Positions 9,154 to 17,840 of a DNA stretch of 64,000 nucleotides are shown here, in pieces (the first letter of the stretch is position 1; each line of letters begins with the position of its first letter). Source of the DNA: Wolbachia endosymbiont of Oedothorax gibbosus. GTDB lineage: Bacteria > Pseudomonadota > Alphaproteobacteria > Rickettsiales > Anaplasmataceae. The stretch covers positions 248,001-312,000 of the forward strand of contig NZ_OW370537.1 in assembly GCF_936270145.1 (NCBI RefSeq), given 5' to 3'. Under the pieces are notes generated by a model, which worked only from the letters and a program-made list of their open reading frames with translations, was not told the DNA's origin and did not search any database. Position numbers and translations under genes: made by a program.

Positions 9154-10075
9154 TCATAAATAACTAGACAAATAATTCACAGAGCAAATGGTTTTGATCG
9201 AACTTTCCGTAATATCTCGAATAAATTCAGATACAGCATTTTCAAGTAATTTAATAGAGTCATACATCTTGTTCTTTATTATATTTTCCTTTAAATGTTG
9301 CCAAAATCTTTCCACAGGATTGAGCTCAGGCGAGTACGGCGGCAAATAAATTATGGTGATATTTTCAGGAGTTTTTAAACCTTTAGACCTATGCCAACTT
9401 GCGCAATCCATGATAAGAAAAGCTTCTCTAGTCCCCAAATCTTTCGACATCTGCTCCAAAAATATGTTCATGCAATCTGTGTTTACATGTGGAGCAAGTA
9501 GGCTAATATCCTCTCCATTCCTGGGATTTACAGCGCTGTAAAGATAGAAGTTTTCTCTTCCGATTTTTACTTTAACTTGTGTTCTTGAGCCCTTTTTAAA
9601 CCATCCATGTCCAACTTTTGAGTGCGTTCCAAATCTCGATTCATCGAAAAAAAACCTCCTTTTTCCGGTTCTTTTCCACAATTTCATTGAGATTTTTTTT
9701 GAACTCCTCTTGTTTGTTTTTGTCTTGTTTATAATGTGCTGGACGAGGTGTGATATATGTAAATCCTAGCTTCTTCATAAGCCTTCTCGCCGTTGACTCA
9801 CTTACTTTGATAGCTAACATTCCTTCAACTATACCTTGCAATTTTTTAGCAGTCAGATTTGCCCCATCTTCTTCTATTACCTCTCTTATTTTTTCCTTCT
9901 TCTCCTCGTTCAGTTTTGGTTTAGGTCCTCGCCCTGGCTGTATTGCAAACCCAATAACACCTTTTTCTTTAAATCTTGCAATCCATTTCATTAATGTCGT
10001 TCTCGTAATTCTATATATTTTAGCAACTTTTGAGATACCATACTCCTTTGCTGATATTATTGCTTGTAATACCAA
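9154..10075 (-). pseudogene. IS630-family transposase of the outer copy, 5' end displaced
   Basis: The DDE half (9687-9154, 177 aa) is identical to that of the inner copy. The DNA-binding half (ORF from 10075) lacks its first about 30 residues, because the inner copy inserted at codon GRR|LQA; the missing start lies at 11266 on the far side. The ORF beginning at 10075 uses a chance ATG (MVLQAIIS) created at the junction. This copy is inactive unless supplied in trans. Confidence 0.88.
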
Positions 10076-10146
10076 TCTCCACTAATAGATAGACAAATAG
10101 TAAAAACTACAAATAATTGAGGCTAGAAAGAATAAATATGTAGTTT

Positions 10147-11158
10147 ATGGCAGGAAAAAGTAAAGCAATAGGAGAAGAACTATATAATCAATGCAAGTTA
10201 GAATTAAAAAAATATGGAATAAGAGGAGAGATAGGAAGAAGGTTACAAGCAATAATATCAGCAAAGGAGTATGGTATCTCAAAAGTTGCTAAAATATATA
10301 GAATTACGAGAACGACATTAATGAAATGGATTGCAAGATTTAAAGAAAAAGGTGTTATTGGGTTTGCAATACAGCCAGGGCGAGGACCTAAACCAAAACT
10401 GAACGAGGAGAAGAAGGAAAAAATAAGAGAGGTAATAGAAGAAGATGGGGCAAATCTGACTGCTAAAAAATTGCAAGGTATAGTTGAAGGAATGTTAGCT
10501 ATCAAAGTAAGTGAGTCAACGGCGAGAAGGCTTATGAAGAAGCTAGGATTTACATATATCACACCTCGTCCAGCACATTATAAACAAGACAAAAACAAAC
10601 AAGAGGAGTTCAAAAAAAATCTCAATGAAATTGTGGAAAAGAACCGGAAAAAGGAGGTTTTTTTTCGATGAATCGAGATTTGGAACGCACTCAAAAGTTG
10701 GACATGGATGGTTTAAAAAGGGCTCAAGAACACAAGTTAAAGTAAAAATCGGAAGAGAAAACTTCTATCTTTACAGCGCTGTAAATCCCAGGAATGGAGA
10801 GGATATTAGCCTACTTGCTCCACATGTAAACACAGATTGCATGAACATATTTTTGGAGCAGATGTCGAAAGATTTGGGGACTAGAGAAGCTTTTCTTATC
10901 ATGGATTGCGCAAGTTGGCATAGGTCTAAAGGTTTAAAAACTCCTGAAAATATCACCATAATTTATTTGCCGCCGTACTCGCCTGAGCTCAATCCTGTGG
11001 AAAGATTTTGGCAACATTTAAAGGAAAATATAATAAAGAACAAGATGTATGACTCTATTAAATTACTTGAAAATGCTGTATCTGAATTTATTCGAGATAT
11101 TACGGAAAGTTCGATCAAAACCATTTGCTCTGTGAATTATTTGTCTAGTTATTTATGA
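10147..11158 (+). CDS. IS630-family transposase, two overlapping frames (inner copy)
   Basis: Frame 1 (10147-10671, 174 aa) is the DNA-binding half, with helix-turn-helix segments (ISKVAKIYRITRTTLMKWI and SESTARRLMKKLGFTY). Frame 2 (10625-11158, 177 aa) is the DDE half, with D in FFFDESRFG, D in LIMDCASWH and E in LNPVERFWQHL. Frame 2 is +1 relative to frame 1 and the two meet at a run of eight T (10658-10665). A +1 slip, or transcriptional slippage on the T run, would give one product of about 336 residues, the usual IS630 length. I read it as functional rather than broken. Confidence 0.88.
10658..10665 (+). promoter_or_regulatory. T8 slippage site joining the IS630 transposase frames
   Basis: Eight consecutive T lie at the junction of the two transposase frames, just before the catalytic aspartate (FFFDES). 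Frame 1 reads GTT TTT TTT CGA TGA; frame 2 reads TTT TTT TTC GAT. Homopolymers of this length allow transcriptional slippage or ribosomal frameshifting. Use of the site is inferred, not shown. Confidence 0.6.
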
Positions 11159-11330
11159 GGGTTGGTATAACCTTCTTCCTATCTCTCCTCTTATTCCATA
11201 TTTTTTTAATTCTAACTTGCATTGATTATATAGTTCTTCTCCTATTGCTTTACTTTTTCCTGCCATAAACTACATATTTATTCTTTCTAGCCTCAATTAT
11301 TTGTAGTTTTTACTATTTGTCTATCTATTA

Positions 11331-12041
11331 GTGGAGATTGGTATAAGTAAGAAGTGTGATGCTCAAGATAAAAAGAAATTCACAGAAAGATTGAATATAT
11401 ATTTGGATAGAATTAGCAAGGGGGAGCAGAATGCAAAAGAATTTTTAAATAGCGATTTCTCTGGTGCTTTTTTTAATGGACCTCACGTTGGAAAAAATCG
11501 CAATATTCATCAGAATCTTAATATTAAAATTAAACCTGGACAAACTTTAGAAACCGGTAGCTTATTCAACAAAAAAAGTGAATTAGAAAGACAAAAAATA
11601 TACAACGAAAAAGGTAAAAGAATAGCAACGATTAAGAAGAATGAGAAACAACAGAGGAACTACTCCTTTACAAAATTTGCACTATGTAACATCGAAATTA
11701 GTTGGGGTGCAAAAGATGAATCTGGAAAAGACCTTAACTGTACTGTTGTTTTAAATATCAATTCTGGTAAAATTAGTATTGGAAAATCAACTATTAACGG
11801 TAAAGATGTTGAACCAAAAGAAATTTTAGAACTAGCTAAGCAAAACGAGGCTGTGCTTATAAAAGGTAAAGCTTTACGTGAAGTTTTAGCAGAACATTTC
11901 ATTAAGCAGACACCATGTGAGGAAAAAGAGAACATACAACCACACGAGAATATCATTGTACCTGATTCTGGTGCACCTAGCTCGGCTATTGATGAGGAAA
12001 TAACTGTAGAGCATTCGTCCGGAAAGCAGCAAGGAAGGTAG
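11331..12041 (+). pseudogene. Orphan gene, 3' part, downstream of nested IS630 elements
   Basis: The native sequence begins at 11347 (SKKCDAQDKKKFTERL); the GTG 11331 start and first residues come from the IS tip. The fragment has 231 native residues, is lysine-rich and soluble, and ends in an acidic, Ser-rich tail (about 195-236). A central segment looks like beta strands (NCTVVLNINSGKISIGKSTI) followed by a helix with GKALREVLAEHF. I do not recognise the family. A similar strand-then-helix pattern ends the large orphan at 44007-45779, where the match is GKSVEEAIEHESF. Confidence 0.8.
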
Positions 12042-12049
12042 ACAAAGTA

Positions 12050-12102
12050 GGATAATAAGGATAATCATAGAGAAAAAGTGAGTTTACAACAAATGGTGTC
12101 AT
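12050..12102 (+). repeat. Dispersed repeat shared with about 54592-54650 (inverted)
   Basis: The stretch around GTGAGTTTACAACAAATGGT (12078-12097) recurs in reverse complement at about 54595-54620 (ACCATTTGTTGTAAACTCAC), with flanking similarity (GGATAA...ATAGAG.AAAA). In both places it abuts the GTCAT end of a palindromic element, so it may be an outer part of the larger repeat. A degenerate version follows the hairpin at 52930-52950. Confidence 0.75.
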
Positions 12103-12198
12103 GAAAGTAGCTACTGTACGAACATTTGTTTGCGAAGAAATGTTATAGCAGGTTTTGCCTCAAACACAAAGGTGTCATTCCAGTAGCCTCCTTCCCCC

Positions 12199-12330
12199 GT
12201 CATCCCAGTGCTTGACACTGGGATCCAGATTGGGCACTAAGTTGGTAAACACGAAAGCGCTTTACAACGTTTTTGATGGAACTGTGCAAAAGGACTGGAT
12301 TCCAGTGTCACGCACTGGCATGACACCCAT
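12199..12330 (+). repeat. Palindromic repeat element, long form with internal spacer
   Basis: The left hairpin is ATCCCAGTG-CTTGA-CACTGGGAT (12202-12224). The right hairpin is CCAGTG-TCACG-CACTGG (12302-12318), followed by CATGACAC. The roughly 75-bp interior resembles that of the 54461-54597 copy (shared blocks around AGTTGGT and the final CTGGA). The outer ends are GTCAT and ATGAC, so the whole unit is an inverted repeat with a hairpin in each arm. Confidence 0.85.
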
Positions 12331-12471
12331 TGTTCCTATAGTTGTCTTTTCTCGTCTACCTTATTTTGCCACTCTGCTGAACAGATACTGACTTGGAAAC
12401 AAAGGAGGCTGAACCCTTTTCAAAACCTTTTATCTATTGTTTCTTAAACCACTCTCCTGAACGGAGACAGT

Positions 12472-12948
12472 TTAGGCTGTTATGCCTGGCGGCTTTGTTG
12501 GAATAAGTTTTTCAACATTGCTAACAATAAAATCAGTTATACTGTCAGCTACCTTATCGAATTTATTGTTTATATCTTTTCCTATTTCTTCATTTTTAAC
12601 ATATTCGTGTAGAGCTAAAGCAGTTATAGCTGCACATGCTGCAATTAAGCCAGTTTGTGCTATAATGAATAGTGATAATCCTCCCACAAGTATAGATGTT
12701 AATCCAATAGCTAGGTTTATAATTTTACTTTGTGTTGTTTGTTGTGCTGCCTCTGCTTTCTTTTCTTCAAGAACATTTGATATTGTTTTTGAGAGAATTT
12801 TTATCGCGATTGTTGCAATTGCGATCATAGCTAATCCTATGGCTATTTTTGCTAAGAGAAAAAATGATGGCAACACCATCGTAAAGAATAGTAACCCAGC
12901 TCCTGCAATTAGTAACTTGTTTTTAGGTTGGATCTCACTTGCAAACAT
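12472..12948 (-). CDS. Small hydrophobic membrane protein of unknown function
   Basis: From ATG 12948 the protein has 158 residues (MFASEIQPKNKLLIAGAG); GAGGGG 8-13 nt upstream supports this start, although the frame is open to 13011. Hydrophobic stretches at about 13-58 (two closely spaced spans) and 85-120 indicate an integral membrane protein with an amphipathic C-terminal tail (NNKFDKVADSITDFIVSNVEKLIP). I recognise no family. It resembles in style, but not clearly in sequence, the membrane orphan at 53155-53820. It stands alone between repeats and carA. Confidence 0.6.
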   Translation of the reverse strand: MFASEIQPKNKLLIAGAGLLFFTMVLPSFFLLAKIAIGLAMIAIATIAIKILSKTISNVLEEKKAEAAQQTTQSKIINLAIGLTSILVGGLSLFIIAQTGLIAACAAITALALHEYVKNEEIGKDINNKFDKVADSITDFIVSNVEKLIPTKPPGITA

Positions 12949-13149
12949 AATAACCCCTCTATTTTCTAACACTAAGTTATATCTAATATAAAATACGGAG
13001 ATAGTCAACATATTTTATGAAAGGGCACATTAAAAATTTTTTTCATATTGTTCTTCGCCGCCTCGTGGTTAAATTTGGAATTTTAGAAAGAGTTACGTAT
13101 TATTTGAAATTCTTGTATACTGTTTTGAATTGGTTAAATAGATAATGAA

Positions 13150-14349
13150 GTGCAGGACGCAGTTTTAATTTTACAAGATGGTAAATGCTTTTGGGGAAAA
13201 TCAGTAGGTAAAAAAGGCAAGTGCATAGGCGAGGTTTGTTTTACCACTGGTATGACCGGTTATCAGCATACTATAACTGATCCTTCTTTTGCCGATCAAA
13301 TTATAACGTTCACTTTTCCTCATATTGGTAACATTGGAATAAACCATAAGGATAATGAAGGAAAGAAAATTTTTGCAAGTGGTGTGGTTATGCGTGAACT
13401 TTCTTCTATGTCCCACCCTTCTTCATATATCAATTTAAATGATTGGTTAGAGAAAAATAACGTGATTGGGATATCAGGAGTTGATACTAGAGCTTTAACA
13501 AGACATTTGAGAGAACATGGATCTCAAAATGGAATGATATGCTCATCGAGTAAGGCGCATGCGTTGGACAAATTGAAGGAATACAAACCTGTAAATGGGA
13601 TAGAAATAACTAATAAGGTTAGCTTAAATAACAGTTTTGAAAATAATAGACTAGCGGAGCACTTTGTCATCCAAGTAGCTGACTACTCGGATCCAGCAAA
13701 AAATATATGGATTCCAGTGTCACGCACTGGAATGACATCAGATAGAGCTATTGACCTTAATGCAAAATATAGGATTGTAATCGTTGATTTTGGCGTAAAA
13801 ATCAGTATAATTTCACGCTTAATAGAACTTGGTTGTACAGTTGAATTAATCAGACCAAGCACAGGTTTTGCTCAAAAAGTGTTGAGTATGAATCCAGATG
13901 GTATAGTGCTTTCAAATGGTCCTGGTGATCCGCAAGAAATAGGAGAAAGTGTAGTTTCAGAAATAGACATTATTATAAAATCTAAAATACCAATTTTTGG
14001 CATATGCATGGGCCATCAATTACTTGCGATTACTTTGGGAGCAAAGACCATCAAGATGGATATTGGTCACCGAGGGAGTAACCATCCAGTTTATGATGTA
14101 ATTAGTGGAAAAGTTGAGATCACTAGCCAAAATCATGGTTTTGTTGTTGATTCAGCTTCTCTTCCAAGTAATGTTGAAATTACTCACATGTCTCTATTTG
14201 ATAATAGTGTAGAGGGAATAATGATGAAGGATTACCTAGTCTTTTCTGTGCAATATCATCCAGAAGAAGCGCCAGGTACGCATGATTCGCATTATTTGTT
14301 TAGACGTTTTATTGACAATATTGTGTTGTATAAAATGAAATCTGCATGA
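13150..14349 (+). CDS. carA: Carbamoyl-phosphate synthase small subunit (glutamine amidotransferase)
   Basis: CarA hydrolyses glutamine to supply ammonia to CarB for carbamoyl phosphate, the first intermediate of pyrimidine synthesis (pyrC and pyrH are also in the window). The N-terminal domain (residues 1-170, TGMTGYQHTITDPSFADQIITFTFPHIGN) is followed by a class I amidotransferase domain with Cys286 in GICMGHQLL and the His370/Glu372 pair in QYHPEEAPG. It starts at GTG 13150. About 25 extra residues (about 172-197, FVIQVADYSDPAKNIWIPVSR) between the two domains are encoded by a palindromic element, raising the length to 399. The active-site residues are all present, so the insert is presumably tolerated in the linker. 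Confidence 0.96.
   Translation: MQDAVLILQDGKCFWGKSVGKKGKCIGEVCFTTGMTGYQHTITDPSFADQIITFTFPHIGNIGINHKDNEGKKIFASGVVMRELSSMSHPSSYINLNDWLEKNNVIGISGVDTRALTRHLREHGSQNGMICSSSKAHALDKLKEYKPVNGIEITNKVSLNNSFENNRLAEHFVIQVADYSDPAKNIWIPVSRTGMTSDRAIDLNAKYRIVIVDFGVKISIISRLIELGCTVELIRPSTGFAQKVLSMNPDGIVLSNGPGDPQEIGESVVSEIDIIIKSKIPIFGICMGHQLLAITLGAKTIKMDIGHRGSNHPVYDVISGKVEITSQNHGFVVDSASLPSNVEITHMSLFDNSVEGIMMKDYLVFSVQYHPEEAPGTHDSHYLFRRFIDNIVLYKMKSA
13666..13737 (+). repeat. Palindromic element inserted in frame in carA
   Basis: This is nearly identical to the ppdK element (2275-2346): GTCATCCAAGTAGCTGAC, GGATCCAG, an A-rich linker, then GGATTCCAGTGTCACGCACTGGAATGACA with a CCAGTG/CACTGG hairpin. The linker is 2 nt longer than in ppdK, so the right half is translated in a different frame ([10 protein letters not shown] against SSVTHWND). 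Both frames are open. It sits in the linker between the CarA domains. Confidence 0.92.
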
Positions 14350-14463
14350 TTTTAATTAAGGTAGGTTTTATTGCTTGATTTTTTAATTTTAGGCGTTTAG
14401 TATTAAATACAATAAGAGCTTAAGTTAAGATGCTAAAATAGTATTCTCTTAACAAATTTTTGC

Positions 14464-14546
14464 GGAGGAGTGACCGAGTGGTTAAAGGTAACAGACTGTA
14501 AATCTGTCCGCGTGAGCGTACGTAGGTTCGAATCCTACCTCCTCCA
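14464..14546 (+). tRNA. tRNA-Tyr (GTA)
   Basis: Acceptor stem GGAGGAG/CTCCTCC with discriminator A and no encoded CCA. The anticodon GTA lies at 14498-14500 in loop CTGTAAA. A long variable arm (CCGCGTGAGCGTACG region) is present, as expected for bacterial tRNA-Tyr, along with GGTTCGAATCC in the T arm. It lies 3 bp before tRNA-Gly and upstream of tuf, an order also seen in E. coli tyrU-glyT-tufB. Confidence 0.96.
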
Positions 14547-14549
14547 TGT

Positions 14550-14620
14550 GCGGGTATAGCTCAATGGTAGAGCTCTAGCCTTCCAAGCTAGTGACGTGGG
14601 TTCGATTCCCACTATCCGCT
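14550..14620 (+). tRNA. tRNA-Gly (TCC)
   Basis: Acceptor stem GCGGGTA/TATCCGC with discriminator T. The anticodon TCC lies at 14582-14584 in loop CTTCCAA closed by the CTAGC/GCTAG stem. The T arm is GTGGGTTCGATTCCCAC. No CCA is encoded. It follows tRNA-Tyr by 3 bp and precedes tuf by 78 bp, so the three are probably cotranscribed. Confidence 0.96.
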
Positions 14621-14698
14621 CTTTTTTTTGTTGTATTTTTATAAAATCAACATATTATTTATTGATGTATTTGTATTTTAGGTAGAAAAGTTTAAATT

Positions 14699-15871
14699 AT
14701 GACAGCAGTAGTGGAAGCATTTGGAAAGCCACATGTAAATGTGGGAACAATAGGACATGTGGATCATGGGAAGACAACGTTAACAGCAGCGATAACAAAG
14801 CATTATGGAAATTTTGTAGCGTACGATCAGATAGATAAGGCGCCAGAAGAAAGGAAGAGGGGGATAACAATAGCAACAGCGCATGTTGAGTATCAGACGG
14901 AAAAAAGGCATTATGCACATGTTGATTGTCCTGGACACGCTGATTATGTAAAGAACATGATAGTAGGTGCAGCACAGATGGATGCAGCGATATTGGTAGT
15001 GTCAGGGGTTGATGGGCCAATGCCACAAACAAGAGAGCATATATTGCTGGCGAAGCAGGTAGGTGTTGGATATATCGTGGTGTATATAAATAAAGCTGAT
15101 GTTGCTGATGCTGAGATGATGGATTTAGTCGAAATGGAAGTGAGGGAATTGCTGAATAAATACGGATTTCCAGGGGATGAAGTGCCTGTTGTGGTTGGTT
15201 CAGCACTCAAGGCGCTGGAGGATGACAGCAGCGAATATGGAAAGAAATCAATAGATAAATTGATGGAAAAGTTAGATGAATATGTAGCGGTTCCACCAAG
15301 GCCTGTGGATTTACCATTTTTATTGCCAATCGAAGATGTATTTTCGATATCTGGGCGAGGAACGGTGGTAACAGGAAGAATAGAGAAAGGAGAAATAAAG
15401 ACGGGAGAAGAGATAGAGATAATAGGCCTGAAAGCGACGCAAAAGACGATATGCACAGGTGTAGAAATGTTTAAGAAGTTGCTGGATAAGGGAAGTGCAG
15501 GACTCAATGTAGGAATATTGCTCAGGGGAACAAAAAGAGAAGAAGTGGAGAGAGGACAAGTATTAGCAAAACCGGGGACGATAACGCCGCATAGAAAGTT
15601 TAAGGCGGAGGTTTATATATTAAAGAAAGAGGAAGGAGGAAGGCATACACCATTTTTTGCGAATTACCAGCCACAGTTTTATTTAAGGACAACGGATGTA
15701 ACTGGGAGCATAAAATTGCTAGATGGGAAGGAGATGGTAATGCCAGGAGATAATGTGAGTGTAGAGGTAGAATTGCAAGTACCGATAGCAATGGATAAGG
15801 GATTGCGTTTTGCGATAAGAGAAGGCGGTAGAACTGTTGGTTCTGGTGTTGTTTCTGAAATTTTGGAGTGA
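14699..15871 (+). CDS. tuf: Elongation factor Tu
   Basis: EF-Tu delivers aminoacyl-tRNA to the ribosome as a GTPase. All G motifs are present in the 390-residue protein: GHVDHGKT (P-loop), [12 protein letters not shown] (switch I and G2), DCPGHADY (G3), NKAD (G4) and SAL (G5). Beta-barrel domains II and III follow ([18 protein letters not shown] and the C-terminal [15 protein letters not shown]). It starts at ATG 14699. Its TGA stop (15869-15871) is 14 bp from the rpsJ start, so tuf leads the S10 operon. Many Wolbachia carry a second tuf elsewhere; this window shows one. Confidence 0.98.
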   Translation: MTAVVEAFGKPHVNVGTIGHVDHGKTTLTAAITKHYGNFVAYDQIDKAPEERKRGITIATAHVEYQTEKRHYAHVDCPGHADYVKNMIVGAAQMDAAILVVSGVDGPMPQTREHILLAKQVGVGYIVVYINKADVADAEMMDLVEMEVRELLNKYGFPGDEVPVVVGSALKALEDDSSEYGKKSIDKLMEKLDEYVAVPPRPVDLPFLLPIEDVFSISGRGTVVTGRIEKGEIKTGEEIEIIGLKATQKTICTGVEMFKKLLDKGSAGLNVGILLRGTKREEVERGQVLAKPGTITPHRKFKAEVYILKKEEGGRHTPFFANYQPQFYLRTTDVTGSIKLLDGKEMVMPGDNVSVEVELQVPIAMDKGLRFAIREGGRTVGSGVVSEILE

Positions 15872-15885
15872 GTGTAGTAACTAAG

Positions 15886-16206
15886 ATGAAGCAAGATATA
15901 TATATTAACATTAAGGCTTTCGATTGTTCTTTGTTGGAGGAGTGTGTTCGAAAGTTTGTTGATGAATTAAAGCGGTCCAGTGCAAAATTATCTGGTCCGA
16001 TTGCGTTGCCAAGAAAAGATTCTAAATTTATTGTTAACAGATCTCCTCACGTTGATAAAAAATCTCGTGAACAGTTTGAAATAAGAACTTCTAGGCGTTT
16101 GATTGTTTTACATGATCTTACTCCTACTATGATGCAGATGCTTAAAGGTTTATCTTTTTCTGCTGGTGTAGAAGTGGATTTAAAAGTTAAGGAAGTTAAG
16201 GTTTAG
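15886..16206 (+). CDS. rpsJ: 30S ribosomal protein S10
   Basis: A 106-residue S10/NusE from ATG 15886 (MKQDIYINIKAFDCSLLEECV). The frame is open to GTG 15868, but that would overlap tuf and exceed the normal S10 length. Family marks are SGPIALPRKDSKFIVNRSPHVDKKSREQFE and the ending LPSGVEVDLK-like SAGVEVDLKVKEV. As NusE it also joins NusB (encoded at 39693) in transcription antitermination. It is the first ribosomal gene of the S10 cluster. Confidence 0.97.
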   Translation: MKQDIYINIKAFDCSLLEECVRKFVDELKRSSAKLSGPIALPRKDSKFIVNRSPHVDKKSREQFEIRTSRRLIVLHDLTPTMMQMLKGLSFSAGVEVDLKVKEVKV

Positions 16207-16215
16207 GAGAAGGAA

Positions 16216-16938
16216 ATGAAGAGAATAAATTCGCTGAGGAGAATTGGTTTACTAATGATGAATATTGGTCATACTGCTATGTATTCTGACAAGAGTCGCA
16301 TGGCTGTAACTTTATTGCATCTCAGCGAAACTTATATTATTGATATAAAAGGGCAAGATAAGTGTGGCTATAATTCAGTCATTTTAGGCACAGGAGATTT
16401 TAAAAATATAGCAAAACCTCAGTTGGAATATTTAAAGAAAAAGGGTATAAATAATAAATGTAAGTTATACGAAAGCAGATTAAATGACCTGTCGGAAATA
16501 GAATGTGGTAAAAAAGTGGGAATCAATCATTTTGTGGTTGGTCAATATCTTGATATTACGGGTTATTCTATAGGTAAAGGATTTGCTGGTGTGATGAAGC
16601 GGCATAATTTCAGTGGGCTTAGGGCATCTCATGGTGTTTCTATTGCTCACAGATCACAAGGTTCCACTGGCCAATGTCAGGATCCTGGTAGAGTGTTCAA
16701 AGGAAAGAAAATGGCTGGTCATTTAGGTAACAGCAGGATAACTGCACAAAATATGAAGATAGTGTCCATTGATCATGAAAATAGTATAATTGCTGTGAAG
16801 GGTAATAATGTTCCTGGGTTTAAAAATTCCTATGTTTTTGTAAGAGATGCAGTTAAAAAATCTTTACATAAAGATGTTCCTTTTCCGGTAGGTCTGCTAT
16901 TAGATGTAAATGATGATGCTAGTAATGTGGTAAGTTAG
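16216..16938 (+). CDS. rplC: 50S ribosomal protein L3
   Basis: A 240-residue L3, a two-domain early-assembly protein near the peptidyl-transferase centre. It shows GKGFAGVMKRHNFSGLRASHGVS, the RSQGSTGQCQDPGRVFKGKKMAGHLG loop with its methylatable Gln region, and VKGNNVPGFKNSYVFVRDA. The ATG at 16216 follows AGGAGAAGG. It is longer than E. coli L3 (209), as in other Rickettsiales. It lies 2 bp upstream of rplD. Confidence 0.97.
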   Translation: MKRINSLRRIGLLMMNIGHTAMYSDKSRMAVTLLHLSETYIIDIKGQDKCGYNSVILGTGDFKNIAKPQLEYLKKKGINNKCKLYESRLNDLSEIECGKKVGINHFVVGQYLDITGYSIGKGFAGVMKRHNFSGLRASHGVSIAHRSQGSTGQCQDPGRVFKGKKMAGHLGNSRITAQNMKIVSIDHENSIIAVKGNNVPGFKNSYVFVRDAVKKSLHKDVPFPVGLLLDVNDDASNVVS

Positions 16939-16940
16939 TT

Positions 16941-17555
16941 ATGGAATGTAATTTAGTTAATCTATCTAATAATAATGTAGGTACTGCTCAGCTCAATCCT
17001 TTGATATTTTCTGCTAAGCAAAAATTGAGTATTTTGCATGATATAGTGAAATGGCAATTAGCGAAGAGAAGAGTTGGTACTCATAAAACAAAAGGTATCA
17101 GTGATGTCTCTGGTACAACAGCTAAACCTTATGGTCAAAAACGTACTGGTAGGGCAAGACAAGGGAGCTTGCGATCTCCTCAATTTAGAGGTGGTGGGAT
17201 TATTTTTGGCCCTGTTGTGAGGAGTCATACTTATTCTCTTAATAAGAAAGTACGCAAATTTGGTTTAAAAATTGCTTTATCTCTAAAGTATTTAAATAAT
17301 CAAGTAATTATTCTGGATAATTTAAATATTGATGTGAAGAAAACGTCTGAAATGTGTGAATGTATTAAAAATTTTAAATTTTCTTCCTTTTTGATAGTTG
17401 GTGATTATGGAGATGATTTGTTGCGTGCGGCTAAAAACTTGCACTATGTAGACTTAATCAAACCTATTGGGTTAAATGTTTTTGATATATTGAATCACGA
17501 ATGCGTGATGTTGACAAAGGATACTTTAAAGCATCTTGAAGGTAGATTGTTATGA
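16941..17555 (+). CDS. rplD: 50S ribosomal protein L4
   Basis: A 204-residue L4. The conserved tunnel loop is visible as KRRVGTHKTKGISDVSGTTAKPYGQK, RTGRARQGSLRSPQFRGGGIIFGP. In E. coli L4 represses its own operon through the S10 leader; no equivalent leader structure is evident here. The stop overlaps the rplW start by 4 nt (ATGA), indicating translational coupling. Confidence 0.97.
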   Translation: MECNLVNLSNNNVGTAQLNPLIFSAKQKLSILHDIVKWQLAKRRVGTHKTKGISDVSGTTAKPYGQKRTGRARQGSLRSPQFRGGGIIFGPVVRSHTYSLNKKVRKFGLKIALSLKYLNNQVIILDNLNIDVKKTSEMCECIKNFKFSSFLIVGDYGDDLLRAAKNLHYVDLIKPIGLNVFDILNHECVMLTKDTLKHLEGRLL

Positions 17556-17839
17556 TCAAATATAATAATATAATAAAGTCTCCTATAATTACAGAAAAGG
17601 CCTCTTTTTTGAGGGAGAAGTTTAATAAATATTCTTTGTATGTTTTTGTAAATGTAAATAAGCGTCAAATAAAGTTGGCAATAGAGTCTCTATTTGATGT
17701 TAAAATTTCTTCTATAAATGTTGTTAGAATTAAGCCTAAATATAGGCGTTTTAGGGGTGTGATTGGTTGTGAAAAACAGAGAAAGAAAGTTTATTTTTCT
17801 TTGATGGATGGTCAAAAATTAGATATAATGAGCGTTTAA
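17552..17839 (+). CDS. rplW: 50S ribosomal protein L23
   Basis: A 95-residue L23, the protein at the tunnel exit that docks signal recognition particle and trigger factor. It shows [14 protein letters not shown] at the N-terminus and [27 protein letters not shown]. The length is normal. It overlaps rplD by 4 nt and ends 1 bp before rplB. Confidence 0.96.
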   Translation: MIKYNNIIKSPIITEKASFLREKFNKYSLYVFVNVNKRQIKLAIESLFDVKISSINVVRIKPKYRRFRGVIGCEKQRKKVYFSLMDGQKLDIMSV

Positions 17840-17840
17840 T

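Larger units (their letters stand above)
10070..11167 (+). mobile_element. IS630-family element (inner copy), inserted in the outer copy in opposite orientation
   Basis: The element is 1098 bp, beginning TACCAATCTCCAC and ending GAGGGTTGGTA. It is flanked by TAA at 10067-10069 and 11168-11170; deleting it and one TAA restores the outer copy's transposase frame (…GRRLQAIIS…). The two copies encode identical proteins wherever they can be compared, so the second transposition was recent. The arrangement forms a 925-bp inverted repeat (9145-10069 against 10243-11167) with a 173-bp spacer. Confidence 0.93.
9145..11343 (-). mobile_element. IS630-family element (outer copy), split by a second copy
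   Basis: The outer copy reads on the minus strand and is in two pieces, 9145-10069 and 11171-11343, totalling 1098 bp, exactly the length of the inner copy. The tips are TACCAACCCTCATAAATAAC on the left and ...GGAGATTGGTA on the right, imperfect inverted repeats. It is flanked by TAA at 9142-9144 and 11344-11346, consistent with the TA-targeting of IS630/Tc1 elements. It lies inside an orphan gene. Its transposase would start at 11266 (reverse) and is interrupted by the inner copy. Confidence 0.93.
12042..12471. other. Intergenic gap of 430 bp, filled with repeats
   Basis: No gene is supported here. The gap holds three repeat blocks: 12050-12102, shared in reverse complement with about 54592-54650; the short motif ACTGTACGAACATT at 12112-12125; and a long palindromic element at 12199-12330. 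An ORF at 12155-12391 runs through the repeats and has no ribosome-binding site, so I do not call it. Confidence 0.75.

Noticed and set aside
12155..12391. A 78-residue frame downstream of the split orphan
   Set aside because: It reads through a palindromic element and has no start signal.
14697..15507. Long open frames antisense to tuf (169 and 187 residues)
   Set aside because: They are shadows of the strongly conserved tuf coding strand; composition is not protein-like and no ribosome-binding sites are present.
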